From: Massilia sp. erpn | Lineage (GTDB): Bacteria; Pseudomonadota; Gammaproteobacteria; Burkholderiales; Burkholderiaceae_D | Length of the DNA: 64,000 nucleotides | Assembly: GCF_024400215.1 (NCBI RefSeq) | Contig: NZ_CP053748.1 | Location: forward strand, 3,658,001-3,722,000 | Reading direction: 5' to 3' | Shown here: positions 38,163-47,274 of the stretch, piece after piece | Numbering within the stretch: the stretch's first letter is position 1 | How the letters are laid out: each line of letters begins with the position of its first letter | Notes under the pieces: model-generated | The model's input: only the letters and a program-made list of their open reading frames with translations | Database searches by the model: none | What the model was told of the DNA's origin: nothing | Translations under genes and position numbers: made by a program

Positions 38163-39278
38163 ATGCAAAGTAGAACCATGCAAGCACCTCTGTTATTGAC
38201 TCCCGGCCCCCTGGTCACGTCCGCGCTCACCAAAAGCGCCATGCTGCACGATTGGGGTTCCTGGGATAGCGATTTCAATACCCTGACCGCGCGCGTCGGT
38301 CAGCGCCTGCTCGCCATCATCGACGGCGCCGACGACTACACCTGCGTGCCGATGCAAGGCTCGGGCACCTTTGCCGTGGAAGCGGCCATCGGCAGCCTGC
38401 TGCCGCAGAATGGCAAGCTGCTGGTGCTGGCCAACGGCGCTTACGGCCTGCGCATGGCCCAGCTTACGCGCCAGATGGGCCGCCAAGTGGTGGTGGCCGA
38501 TTTCGGCGAAACCTCGCCGGTCGATCCGGCCGTGCTGCGCCGCCATCTGGAAGCTGACGACAGCATCACCCACGTCGGCGTGATCCACTGCGAAACCAGC
38601 ACCGGCATCCTGAACCCCATCGAAGCGATCGCGCGCGAAACTGCAGACCTGGGCCGAAAATTGATCATCGACTCCATGAGTGCTTTCGGTGCGCTGCCCC
38701 TGTCGGCGCGCAATGTGCCTTTCGAAGCGGTGATCGGCTCTTCCAATAAGTGCCTGGAAGGTGTGCCGGGCATGGGCTTCGTGCTGGTGCGCACCGACGC
38801 GCTGGAACAGGCCGAGGGCCGCTCCCATTCGCTTTCGCTGGACCTGCATGCGCAGTGGCGCTATATGCAGAAGACCGGCCAGTGGCGCTACACGCCGCCA
38901 ACCCACGTGGTGGCAGCCTTCGATTCCGCCATCGCTCAATACGAAGCGGAAGGCGGCCAGCAAGCGCGCCTGGCGCGCTACCGCAGCAATTGCGACACGC
39001 TGATCGCCGGCCTGAAGGAAATCGGCCTCGCTTCCTTCCTGCCGGCCGAGATCCAGGCGCCCATCATCGTCACCGTACATGCGCCCAAGCATCCGGCATG
39101 GAATTTCACCGAGTTCTATCAGCGCGTGAAGGCGCGCGGCGTGATCCTGTATCCGGGCAAGCTGACGGCGGTCGAAACCTTCCGCGTCGGCTGCATCGGC
39201 GCCATCGATTCCAGCGATATGCGTCGCGGCCTGGCCGCCATCGCCGCCGTGCTCGACGAAATGGGCATGCGCCAATAA
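38163..39278 (+). CDS. phnW: 2-aminoethylphosphonate-pyruvate transaminase
   Basis: A 371-residue PLP enzyme that transfers the amino group of 2-aminoethylphosphonate to pyruvate, giving phosphonoacetaldehyde and alanine. Family features are [26 protein letters not shown] at the N-terminus, [30 protein letters not shown], and the PLP Lys in [17 protein letters not shown] (about residue 199). A second in-frame ATG at 38178 ([11 protein letters not shown]) is an alternative start. It is the first catabolic gene of the operon. Confidence 0.95.
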   Translation: MQSRTMQAPLLLTPGPLVTSALTKSAMLHDWGSWDSDFNTLTARVGQRLLAIIDGADDYTCVPMQGSGTFAVEAAIGSLLPQNGKLLVLANGAYGLRMAQLTRQMGRQVVVADFGETSPVDPAVLRRHLEADDSITHVGVIHCETSTGILNPIEAIARETADLGRKLIIDSMSAFGALPLSARNVPFEAVIGSSNKCLEGVPGMGFVLVRTDALEQAEGRSHSLSLDLHAQWRYMQKTGQWRYTPPTHVVAAFDSAIAQYEAEGGQQARLARYRSNCDTLIAGLKEIGLASFLPAEIQAPIIVTVHAPKHPAWNFTEFYQRVKARGVILYPGKLTAVETFRVGCIGAIDSSDMRRGLAAIAAVLDEMGMRQ

Positions 39279-39298
39279 TCAAAATCAGGAGAACAGTA

Positions 39299-40138
39299 AT
39301 GCAACGCAATACCGAATCAAGCCCGGCCTATCGCGGCCCCCTGCAAGCCGTGGTCTGCGACTGGGCCGGCACCCTGGTCGATTTCGGCTCCTTCGCACCG
39401 ACCCAGGTGCTGATCGATGCCTTCGCCGGCTTCGGCGTCGAAGTCTCGCTGGAAGAAGCGCGCCGCCCCATGGGCCTGGCGAAGTGGGATCACATCGAAG
39501 CCCTGGGCAAGCAGGATGGCGTGGCCGAGCGCTGGCTGCAGCGTTTCGGCGCGCCCATGCAAAGCGGTGACGTCGATGCCATCTACGCCAGCTTCCTGCC
39601 GCTGCAGATCGAGAGCGTGGGCCATTACTCCGATCCCATCCCTGGCGCCATCGATGTGTTGGCGCAGCTGCGCCAGCGCGGCATGCGCATCGGTTCCTGC
39701 TCCGGCTATCCGCGCGTGGTGATGGACCGCCTGCTGGAAAAGGCGAGGGCTGATGGCCTGCTGGTGGACCATGCCGTCGCCACCGACGACCTGGCGGCGG
39801 GCGGCCGTCCCGGCCCGTGGATGGCGCTGGACAATGTGGTCAAGCTGGGCGTGCCGGCGGTGGCGGCTTGCGTGAAGATAGACGATACCGTCCCCGGCAT
39901 CGCCGAAGGCCTGGTGGCTGGCATGTGGAGCGTGGGCCTGGCCCTGTCCGGCAACGAGATGGGCGTGACGCAGGCCGAGCTGGCCGCCTTGCCAGAGGCT
40001 GAGCGCGCGCAGCGCGCGGACGCGGCGCGGCAAAAGCTGCTCGGCGCCGGTGCCCATTACGTGATCGACACTATCGCCGATCTGCCGGCCGTGATCGAGG
40101 CCATCGAGGCTCGTCTGCGTGAAGGGGAACGGCCTTGA
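39299..40138 (+). CDS. phnX: phosphonoacetaldehyde hydrolase
   Basis: A 279-residue HAD-superfamily enzyme that splits phosphonoacetaldehyde to acetaldehyde and phosphate. The nucleophile motif is [17 protein letters not shown] (about residues 18-34), the Schiff-base Lys lies in [12 protein letters not shown] (about residue 60), and [12 protein letters not shown] is motif IV. Length matches PhnX. It follows phnW by 20 bp with AGGAGA as binding site and completes the two-step aminoethylphosphonate pathway. Confidence 0.95.
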   Translation: MQRNTESSPAYRGPLQAVVCDWAGTLVDFGSFAPTQVLIDAFAGFGVEVSLEEARRPMGLAKWDHIEALGKQDGVAERWLQRFGAPMQSGDVDAIYASFLPLQIESVGHYSDPIPGAIDVLAQLRQRGMRIGSCSGYPRVVMDRLLEKARADGLLVDHAVATDDLAAGGRPGPWMALDNVVKLGVPAVAACVKIDDTVPGIAEGLVAGMWSVGLALSGNEMGVTQAELAALPEAERAQRADAARQKLLGAGAHYVIDTIADLPAVIEAIEARLREGERP

Positions 40139-40219
40139 TGCCGGCAGCGCAGGGCAGGCAAATATGCGACAATCCGAGCGAAGATTTTTTGTGTCAGCCT
40201 GATACTGGAGTGTAGCTGC

Positions 40220-40948
40220 ATGCTTGAAAACGCGATCGTCCGGCAAGCCGGCACCACGGTCTGGAAGCAGATCCAGGCCACGCTAGCCGACGAAGTGATG
40301 GCGGGCCGCCTGAGCGGCCGCCTGCCCAACGAAACCGCGCTGGCCGAGCGCTTTGCCGTCAACCGCCATACGGTGCGGCAGGCGGTTAAGGCGCTGGTGG
40401 AGCAGGGCATCGTGGAAGTCGTGCATGGACGCGGCACCTTCGTACGCGAGGACTTCCTCGACTACCAAATCGGCCGCCGCACGCGCCTGGCGCATAGCGT
40501 GGTGAAGGCGCGCCGCGTCGGCAAGAGCGAAATCCTGAACTGGGAAGCGCTGCGGCCCACGCCTGAAATTGCCGGCATGCTGGAGTTGTCGGCGCGCGCC
40601 CGCACCCTGGCCGTGAACTCGCTCGATGTGGTGGACGGCAAGGTGATCGGCGTCTGCACCCAGTACTTTCCATTGCCGCGCTTCGAGGGCTTTGGCGAGG
40701 CGTACGCCAAGGCGGGCAAGACGCACCTGGCGCTGGCGCAGTTCGGCGTGCAGCAGTTCCAGCGCCGTTTAAGCCGCATCACGGCGCGCCTGCCCAGCCT
40801 GGAGATTGCCCAGCGCCTGGGGCAGCCGGTGTCGCAGCCCATCCTGTATGTGGAAACGGTGTATGTCGATCAGGACGACAGGCCCTTCGAATACGGCATC
40901 TCGAATTTCAGCAGCACGGCGGTGCAGCTGGTGATCGAACCGGATTGA
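40220..40948 (+). CDS. phnR: GntR-family (HutC/PhnF-like) regulator of phosphonate genes
   Basis: A 242-residue regulator: N-terminal winged HTH (about residues 10-75, VWKQIQATLADEVMAGRLSGRLPNETALAERFAVNRHTVRQAVKALVEQGIVEVVHGRGTFV) and a C-terminal UTRA ligand-binding domain (about 95-240). It is the last gene of the cluster, 81 bp after phnX. UTRA regulators of this kind sense pathway metabolites; the repeated GACGTCTAGATG sites before phnS are its probable operators. The symbol is given by analogy with other AEP clusters. Confidence 0.82.
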   Translation: MLENAIVRQAGTTVWKQIQATLADEVMAGRLSGRLPNETALAERFAVNRHTVRQAVKALVEQGIVEVVHGRGTFVREDFLDYQIGRRTRLAHSVVKARRVGKSEILNWEALRPTPEIAGMLELSARARTLAVNSLDVVDGKVIGVCTQYFPLPRFEGFGEAYAKAGKTHLALAQFGVQQFQRRLSRITARLPSLEIAQRLGQPVSQPILYVETVYVDQDDRPFEYGISNFSSTAVQLVIEPD

Positions 40949-40957
40949 GGGAAGGCA

Positions 40958-40976
40958 GCGCCGCCAGCGGCGGCGC
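40958..40976. terminator. hairpin between convergent phnR and RDD genes
   Basis: GCGCCGCC-AGC-GGCGGCGC is a perfect 8-bp stem with a 3-base loop in the 37-bp gap between two convergent genes. It could act as a bidirectional transcription stop, but no U-run follows on either strand. Confidence 0.4.
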
Positions 40977-40985
40977 AATGAGGGG

Positions 40986-41531
40986 TCAGGCCTTGGCTGC
41001 TTCCGCCTTGGCCTTTTTCTTTTCCAGCTTGGGCAACTGCACCATGCGCGTGCCGGCGATCTTATCGTGCAGGAATTGGCGGTCCTTGTCGAGGAAAGCA
41101 GTCAGGGACCACAGCAGCACGCCGCCGAACAGCGCGTACAGCGCATGCCATTTTTCCAGGCCCAGCGCGTAGTCCAGCAGCAGCGCGGGCAGCACCCACA
41201 TCCAGCTTGCCAGATAGCGCAAGGTCGCCACCTTGAGCGGCACATTCGCCTGGCCCGGCATTACCACTTTCAGGCGCCAGGTCTGCATCGCCAGGGTCTG
41301 GCCCTTGCGGCTCCACTGGTGGATGAAGTAGGCGCCCAGGATCAGGAAGGCCAGTGCCTGGCGCAGATGCTCGACCATCGGTGCGTGGCTGGCGCCGCTG
41401 ATCATTTCAAAGATGAGGAAAGGCAGGAACAGCACGGCAAACGCCAGCAGCACTTCATACACCATCGAAATCAGGCGGCGCTTGATGGTTGGATTGGTGG
41501 TGACGAGGGGCGTGGCTTTACTTGCTGACAT
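40986..41531 (-). CDS. RDD-family membrane protein
   Basis: A 181-residue inner-membrane protein with three hydrophobic segments (about residues 25-45, 63-78 and 110-145) and the family pattern: Arg near the first helix (IKRRLISMVYEVLLAF) and Asp-rich end (FLDKDRQFLHDKIAGTRMV). RDD proteins have been linked to ion or small-molecule transport, with no fixed role. A Lys/Ala-rich tail ends the protein. The start at 41531 overlaps the DUF3106 stop by 14 bases. It is the last gene of the sigma-factor operon. Confidence 0.82.
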   Translation of the reverse strand: MSASKATPLVTTNPTIKRRLISMVYEVLLAFAVLFLPFLIFEMISGASHAPMVEHLRQALAFLILGAYFIHQWSRKGQTLAMQTWRLKVVMPGQANVPLKVATLRYLASWMWVLPALLLDYALGLEKWHALYALFGGVLLWSLTAFLDKDRQFLHDKIAGTRMVQLPKLEKKKAKAEAAKA

Positions 41532-42390
41532 TGGGCGGTACGGCCGGAGCGGCATTAGGTGGTACGGAAGCTGCCGTCGCCGAGGCAGCGCCGCTGGCGT
41601 CGGCCGGAATGCTGGCCGTTGCCGGGACGGTGGCCGCCGCAGGCAGGGGGGCGGCACCCGGATACGAGCCGGGGATCACGTTCACCGCGCCGGGCGCCGT
41701 AGCGGCGGGCGGCACGGCGCCGGCCGCAGCGGCTGGGTTGAGCAGCGGCGCCGGCGCGACGGCGCCCGGCGTATGCGGCTTGATCGGCGGCGGGGTTTTC
41801 ATCTTGCTCTGGGCCGGCGTCGGCGGCTTGGCGACCTGCGGCTTTTTGGCGGCAGCGGCGTCGGCCAGCTTCTTCTTCTGTTCCTGCGGCAGCTGCTGGT
41901 ACTCCTCCCACTGCGCGGCCTTGGCTTGCTTACCGGCCGTGATTTTCTGCGCGCGCGAGAAGTTCTCGCGCACCACCTTGCGTTCGGCCGGGGTCAGGCG
42001 CGCCCACTCGCGCATGCGCTCATGCACGCGCTGCTGCTCGTCCGGCTTCATGGACGCGAAGCGGCTGGCGATCTCGAGCCATTTCTGCTTGCGCACCGGC
42101 CCCAGGTCGTCCCAGCTGCTTTGCAGCGGCGCCAGGGCGCTTTGCTGGGCGGGCTTCAGATCTTTCCAGTACGGTTTTTCGCCCGCCGCCGGTTTGGCCG
42201 CGCCCGGCGCGACGGCAGGCGGTGCGGCCACGGTATGCGGGACATTGGCGCCGGCAGCGGATGCGGCGGCGGGAGTAGGGGGGGGAGCCGGCTGGCGGGT
42301 TTCACCCACCCAGGCGGCGGCCAGCGCGGCGGCCACGAGGGCGCCACCACCGGCAATCAGGTATTTGCTGCGACCGGAAACACGCGTCAT
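41518..42390 (-). CDS. DUF3106 domain-containing protein
   Basis: A 290-residue protein with a membrane anchor (about residues 9-28), an Ala/Pro-rich linker, a DUF3106 helical domain at about 72-165 (YWKDLKPAQQSALAPLQSSWDDLGPVRKQKWLEIASRFASMKPDEQQRVHERMREWARLTPAERK) and a long low-complexity Ala/Pro C-terminus. The helical domain resembles periplasmic stress-sensor folds of the Spy/CpxP/zinc-resistance type, so a periplasmic location is likely. Gene order sigma-DUF3619-DUF3106-RDD recurs in Burkholderiales. Confidence 0.82.
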   Translation of the reverse strand: MTRVSGRSKYLIAGGGALVAAALAAAWVGETRQPAPPPTPAAASAAGANVPHTVAAPPAVAPGAAKPAAGEKPYWKDLKPAQQSALAPLQSSWDDLGPVRKQKWLEIASRFASMKPDEQQRVHERMREWARLTPAERKVVRENFSRAQKITAGKQAKAAQWEEYQQLPQEQKKKLADAAAAKKPQVAKPPTPAQSKMKTPPPIKPHTPGAVAPAPLLNPAAAAGAVPPAATAPGAVNVIPGSYPGAAPLPAAATVPATASIPADASGAASATAASVPPNAAPAVPPNVSK

Positions 42391-42393
42391 TGC

Positions 42394-42798
42394 TTACTGT
42401 CCGCGGGTTTCGAGATAGGCGTGGAAACCGTCGTCCAGATAGGCCGACAGCGGCAGCTCGTCGGACAGCACGGCGGCGTCCAGTTCGGCCAGTTCGGCGA
42501 TCGATTGCTGCTGCTCGTACTGGAACACGCCCATCAGGCCGCCCACCAGCAACATCAGGGGCAGGGCCACACTGAAGCGGTTGAACCAGCCCAGGGGATT
42601 GGCGAAGAAACCATTGCCGCCGCCGGCCACGGCCGGCGCGCTACGCACTACCCGTACGGGAGCATGCGCTTTTTTACGGGCAAGGGCAGCCTGACGCGCG
42701 GCGGCCAGGCGGTCGCTGGTGGCGGCCGGCAGATCGTCGAGCTTCTCATTGAGCGCATGGCGCACTTTGTACGCGAAATTCAGGTCTTCGGTGTTCAT
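42394..42798 (-). CDS. DUF3619 family protein (putative anti-sigma-like membrane protein)
   Basis: A 134-residue protein with a soluble N-terminal half (MNTEDLNFAYKVRHALNEKLDDLP...), one transmembrane helix at about residues 74-94 and a short acidic C-terminal tail in the periplasm. It overlaps the sigma-factor stop by four bases and is followed by DUF3106 after 3 bp. The small size, single helix and coupling to a sigma-factor gene suggest an anti-sigma role, which is inference; no zinc-binding HxxxCxxC motif is present. Confidence 0.8.
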   Translation of the reverse strand: MNTEDLNFAYKVRHALNEKLDDLPAATSDRLAAARQAALARKKAHAPVRVVRSAPAVAGGGNGFFANPLGWFNRFSVALPLMLLVGGLMGVFQYEQQQSIAELAELDAAVLSDELPLSAYLDDGFHAYLETRGQ

Positions 42799-43364
42799 AG
42801 TTTTATCCCCTTGGCTTTGAGCGATTCGGCGAGAGTGTGTGTTGCTCGTGAGCAATGCGTTTTCACGCTCCCTTCGGAACATCCCATCGCTTCGGCGGTT
42901 TCTGCCACGTCCATGTCCTGCCAATAACGCATGAGGAAGGCTTCCCGTTGACGCGCTGGCAGCTTTTGTACTTCATCTTCAATGACTTGCAAGACCTGCA
43001 TGCGCTCGACCTGGTCGGCGCTCGATTCCGCTGCCTGGGAACCCTGTTCGGCCTCATAAGATTCAAGTATATCAAAATCCTCATGCTCGTCCGAGCTGGG
43101 GGCCAGGCCGGAAAACAGGCTGACCCAGGTGTTGCGCACCTTTTCGCGGCGGAAGAAATCGAGGATGGTGTTTTGCAGGATGCGCTGGAACAGCAGGGGC
43201 AGCTCGGCCGCCGGCTTGTCGCCGTATTTCTCGGCCAGCTTGATCATGGCGTCCTGGACGATATCCAGGGCCGCTTCGTCGCGGCGCACCGCGTACACGG
43301 CTTGTTTATAGGCACGCCGCTCGACGTTCTCCAGGAAATCCGATAATTCTTTGTCTGTGGCCAT
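42795..43364 (-). CDS. ECF-type RNA polymerase sigma factor
   Basis: A 189-residue sigma-70 family protein. Region 2 spans about residues 15-80 (QAVYAVRRDEAALDIVQDAMIKLAEKYG; LFQRILQNTILDFFRREKVR) and region 4 about 128-180 (KLPARQREAFLMRYWQDMDVAETAEAMGCSEGSVKTHCSRATHTLAESL). An acidic stretch separates them. It heads an operon with DUF3619, DUF3106 and RDD genes and probably directs its own expression. The inducing stress is unknown. Confidence 0.9.
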   Translation of the reverse strand: MATDKELSDFLENVERRAYKQAVYAVRRDEAALDIVQDAMIKLAEKYGDKPAAELPLLFQRILQNTILDFFRREKVRNTWVSLFSGLAPSSDEHEDFDILESYEAEQGSQAAESSADQVERMQVLQVIEDEVQKLPARQREAFLMRYWQDMDVAETAEAMGCSEGSVKTHCSRATHTLAESLKAKGIKL

Positions 43365-43857
43365 GCGTCGGGAAGCGTGCGGCGGCAGAAGAGGCCGCTG
43401 TTGAGGTCAGTCTAAACTGTGCGCATCCTAGCAAAAATTGACTCATTCCGCATGTTTTTTCCACGTTTTCCACGCTGGAAAAGCGGGAAGTGCGTAATTT
43501 CAACAATTGTTCTTGACCAAAATTGTGCAACGCAGTACCGTATGAATCGCTTTGCACACCACGAAGCGCCCCGGAAGCACCGCAGCAGGCACACAAAGCC
43601 GCCATGGTGCATCCAGCTTTCATTTGTCAGCAGTTTGCTCTAACCCGCGCCACAAGCGCGAGAGGTTTGCGCGAGTGCTGCGGAAACTCCAGCCAAACGA
43701 GTTGCGTTGAGCTGTATCTTGTACCTTGCCTACGGTCAAGGGAAGGGATGCCGCGACCGCAGAAAGAAGGGACGCTTGAGAGTGCTGCAGTGCAACGCTT
43801 ACTTCGATAGGCAAGAGCATCCATTCAATCTCCTCTGGACCTTGAAAGGAATGTTTC
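43365..43857 (+). promoter_or_regulatory. ilvB upstream and leader region, no recognised gene
   Basis: This 493-bp gap separates the divergent sigma-factor and ilvB genes. It holds no convincing gene. A 33-codon frame at 43541-43642 ends IQLSFVSSLL, mildly rich in Leu/Val/Ile, but it has no ribosome binding site. Near the 3' end, CCTTGCC (43724-43730) can fold with CAAGG (43737-43741), while CTTGCCTA (43725-43732) also pairs perfectly with TAGGCAAG (43808-43815). These pairings exclude each other and may be a regulatory switch before ilvB. Confidence 0.4.
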
Positions 43858-45585
43858 ATGAACACCGAAGCAGCAGCCCCCATCACGGGCGCCGAGATCG
43901 TCGTCCGCTGCCTGGCGGAAGAAGGCGTTGAACACGTCTTCGGCTACCCTGGCGGCGCCGTACTGTACATCTACGACGCCATCTTCAAGCAGGACAAATT
44001 CCAGCACGTTCTGGTTCGCCACGAGCAGGCCGCCATCCATGCGGCAGACGCCTATTCGCGCAGCTCGCAGAAAGTCGGCGTGGCCCTGGTCACTTCCGGC
44101 CCCGGCGTGACCAATGCCGTCACCGGCCTGTCCACCGCCTATATGGATTCGATTCCGATGGTGGTGATTTCCGGCCAGGTGCCCAGCCACGCCATCGGCC
44201 AGGACGCCTTCCAGGAATGCGACACCGTGGGCATCACCCGCCCCGTGGTCAAGCACAACTTCCTGGTGAAAGACGTCAAGGATCTGGCCGAAACGATCAA
44301 GAAAGCCTTCTTCATCGCGCGTACCGGCCGGCCCGGCCCGGTGCTGGTGGATATCCCCAAGGATATCTCCATGCACAAGCACGTCTACAACTACCCCAAA
44401 GACATCGAGATGCGTTCCTACCGTCCGATGGACAAGGGCCACTCGGGCCAGATCCGCAAGGCCGTGCAGCTGCTGCTGCAAGCCGAACGTCCGATGATCT
44501 ATACCGGTGGTGGCGTGATCCTGGCCAATGCCGCGCCCGAGCTGAACCGCCTGGTCGACAAGCTCGGCTTCCCGGTGACGAATACCCTGATGGGCCTGGG
44601 CGGCTACCGCGCCAGCGACAGCAAGTTCGTCGGCATGCCCGGCATGCACGGCACCTACGAAGCCAATATGGCGATGCAGAACTGCGACGTGCTGATCGCC
44701 ATCGGCGCCCGCTTCGACGACCGCGTGATCGGCAATCCCAAGCACTTCGCCAGCAATCCGCGCAAGATCATCCACGTCGACATCGACCCCTCGTCGATCT
44801 CCAAGCGCGTGAAGGTCGATATTCCGATTGTCGGCAATGTGAAGGATGTGCTGATCGAATTCCTGGCCCAGCTTGACGCGGCCGAAGCCAAGCCGAACGT
44901 GTCCGCCCTGAAAAAATGGTGGGGCCAGATCGAGGAATGGCGCGGCCGCGATTGTCTCAAGTACAGCACTTCCGACCTGGTGATCAAGCCGCAGCAGGTG
45001 GTGGAGAAGGTCTGGGACATCACCCAGGGCGATGCCTTCATCACCTCCGACGTCGGCCAGCATCAGATGTGGGCGGCGCAGTACTACCGTTTCGACAAGC
45101 CGCGCCGCTGGATCAACTCCGGCGGCCTGGGCACCATGGGCGTGGGACTGCCTTACGCCATGGGCGTGCAGATGGCCAATCCCGACGCCACCGTGGCCTG
45201 CATCACCGGCGAAGGCTCGATCCAGATGTGCATCCAGGAGCTGGCGACCTGCAAGCAGTACCACCTGACGCCCAAGATCATCCTGCTCAACAACCGCTTC
45301 CTCGGCATGGTGCGCCAGTGGCAGCAGATCGACTACGGCTCGCGCTATTCCGAGTCGTATATGGACTCGCTGCCCGACTTCGAAAAGCTGGCCGAAGCCT
45401 ATGGCCACGTCGGCATGCGCATCGAAAAGCCGGGCGATGTGGACGGCGCCCTGCGCGAAGCATTTGGCATGAAAGACCGCCTGGTCTTCATGAACTTCAT
45501 TACCGACCAGAGCGAAAACGTGTGGCCGATGGTGAAGGCTGGCAAAGGCCTCTCCGAAATGCTGCTTGGCTCGGAGGATCTTTGA
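43858..45585 (+). CDS. ilvB: acetolactate synthase large subunit
   Basis: A 575-residue ThDP-dependent enzyme catalysing the first common step of valine/leucine/isoleucine synthesis. The catalytic Glu is in LVRHEQAAIHAADAY (about residue 61), the FAD-binding central domain covers about 200-350, and the ThDP motif is GEGSIQMCIQELATCKQYHLTPKIILLNN (about 446-475). The activity-related segment FLGMVRQWQ follows. It is the first gene of ilvB-ilvH-ilvC; the stop is 1 bp before the small-subunit ATG. GAAAGGAA precedes the start. Confidence 0.96.
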   Translation: MNTEAAAPITGAEIVVRCLAEEGVEHVFGYPGGAVLYIYDAIFKQDKFQHVLVRHEQAAIHAADAYSRSSQKVGVALVTSGPGVTNAVTGLSTAYMDSIPMVVISGQVPSHAIGQDAFQECDTVGITRPVVKHNFLVKDVKDLAETIKKAFFIARTGRPGPVLVDIPKDISMHKHVYNYPKDIEMRSYRPMDKGHSGQIRKAVQLLLQAERPMIYTGGGVILANAAPELNRLVDKLGFPVTNTLMGLGGYRASDSKFVGMPGMHGTYEANMAMQNCDVLIAIGARFDDRVIGNPKHFASNPRKIIHVDIDPSSISKRVKVDIPIVGNVKDVLIEFLAQLDAAEAKPNVSALKKWWGQIEEWRGRDCLKYSTSDLVIKPQQVVEKVWDITQGDAFITSDVGQHQMWAAQYYRFDKPRRWINSGGLGTMGVGLPYAMGVQMANPDATVACITGEGSIQMCIQELATCKQYHLTPKIILLNNRFLGMVRQWQQIDYGSRYSESYMDSLPDFEKLAEAYGHVGMRIEKPGDVDGALREAFGMKDRLVFMNFITDQSENVWPMVKAGKGLSEMLLGSEDL

Positions 45586-45586
45586 T

Positions 45587-46078
45587 ATGCGACACATCAT
45601 CTCTGTCTTGCTGGAAAACGAAGCCGGTGCGCTCTCGCGCGTGGTCGGCCTGTTCTCGGCGCGCGGCTACAACATCGAAACGCTGACGGTCGCGCCGACC
45701 GAAGACGCCACCCTGTCGCGCATGACCATCGTCACCAGCGGCTCGGACGACATCATCGAGCAGATCACCAAGCACCTGAACCGCCTGATCGAGGTGGTCA
45801 AGGTGGTCGATCTGACCGAAGGCCAGCACATCGAGCGCGAGCTCATGCTGATCAAGGTGAGGGCAGTGGGCAAGGAGCGCGAGGAAATGAAGCGCACCGC
45901 CGACATCTTCCGCGGCCGCATCATCGACGTGACCGAGAAGACCTACACCATTGAACTGACCGGCGCCAAGAGCAAGCTTGATGCCTTCATCGACGCCATC
46001 GACCGCACTTCGATTCTGGAAACCGTCCGCACCGGCGGCTCGGGCATAGGACGCGGCGAACGCATCCTCAAAGTCTGA
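45587..46078 (+). CDS. ilvH: acetolactate synthase small (regulatory) subunit
   Basis: A 163-residue regulatory subunit with an N-terminal ACT domain (MRHIISVLLENEAGALSRVVGLFSARGYNIETLTVAPTEDATLSRMTIVT) that binds valine for feedback inhibition, and a C-terminal domain with RTGGSGIGRGERILKV. ATG 45587 is chosen because GGAGGA lies 9 bases upstream; an in-frame ATG 21 bases earlier would fall inside ilvB. Confidence 0.96.
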   Translation: MRHIISVLLENEAGALSRVVGLFSARGYNIETLTVAPTEDATLSRMTIVTSGSDDIIEQITKHLNRLIEVVKVVDLTEGQHIERELMLIKVRAVGKEREEMKRTADIFRGRIIDVTEKTYTIELTGAKSKLDAFIDAIDRTSILETVRTGGSGIGRGERILKV

Positions 46079-47140
<1,062 letters not shown>

Positions 47141-47147
47141 GCCTAAA

Positions 47148-47268
47148 GCCGAGCCCGTGTCCACCCTGGCGCCAGGCACCAATCGGACACGAGTTCGGCT
47201 ATAAAAAGGCATTTAACGGCAGAGGCCGTGTCCACTTTGGTGCCTGGCACCGGGGTGGACACGGCCTC
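47148..47268. repeat. paired palindromic (REP/BIME-like) repeats after ilvC
   Basis: Two hairpins stand between the convergent ilvC and phosphatase genes. Unit 1 (47148-47199) has 15-base arms, 13 paired. Unit 2 (47222-47268) has perfect 14-base arms starting GAGGCCGTGTCCAC. The cores TGTCCACCCTGGCGCCAGG and, inverted, GGTGCCTGGCACC belong to the same family as the pair after leuA. The two units face each other, as in REP doublets, and could end transcription from both sides. Confidence 0.75.
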
Positions 47269-47274
47269 GACTGT

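Noticed and set aside
43541..43642. 33-codon frame before ilvB as a leader peptide for attenuation
   Set aside because: It has no ribosome binding site and only scattered Ile, Leu and Val codons; mentioned in the leader entry only.
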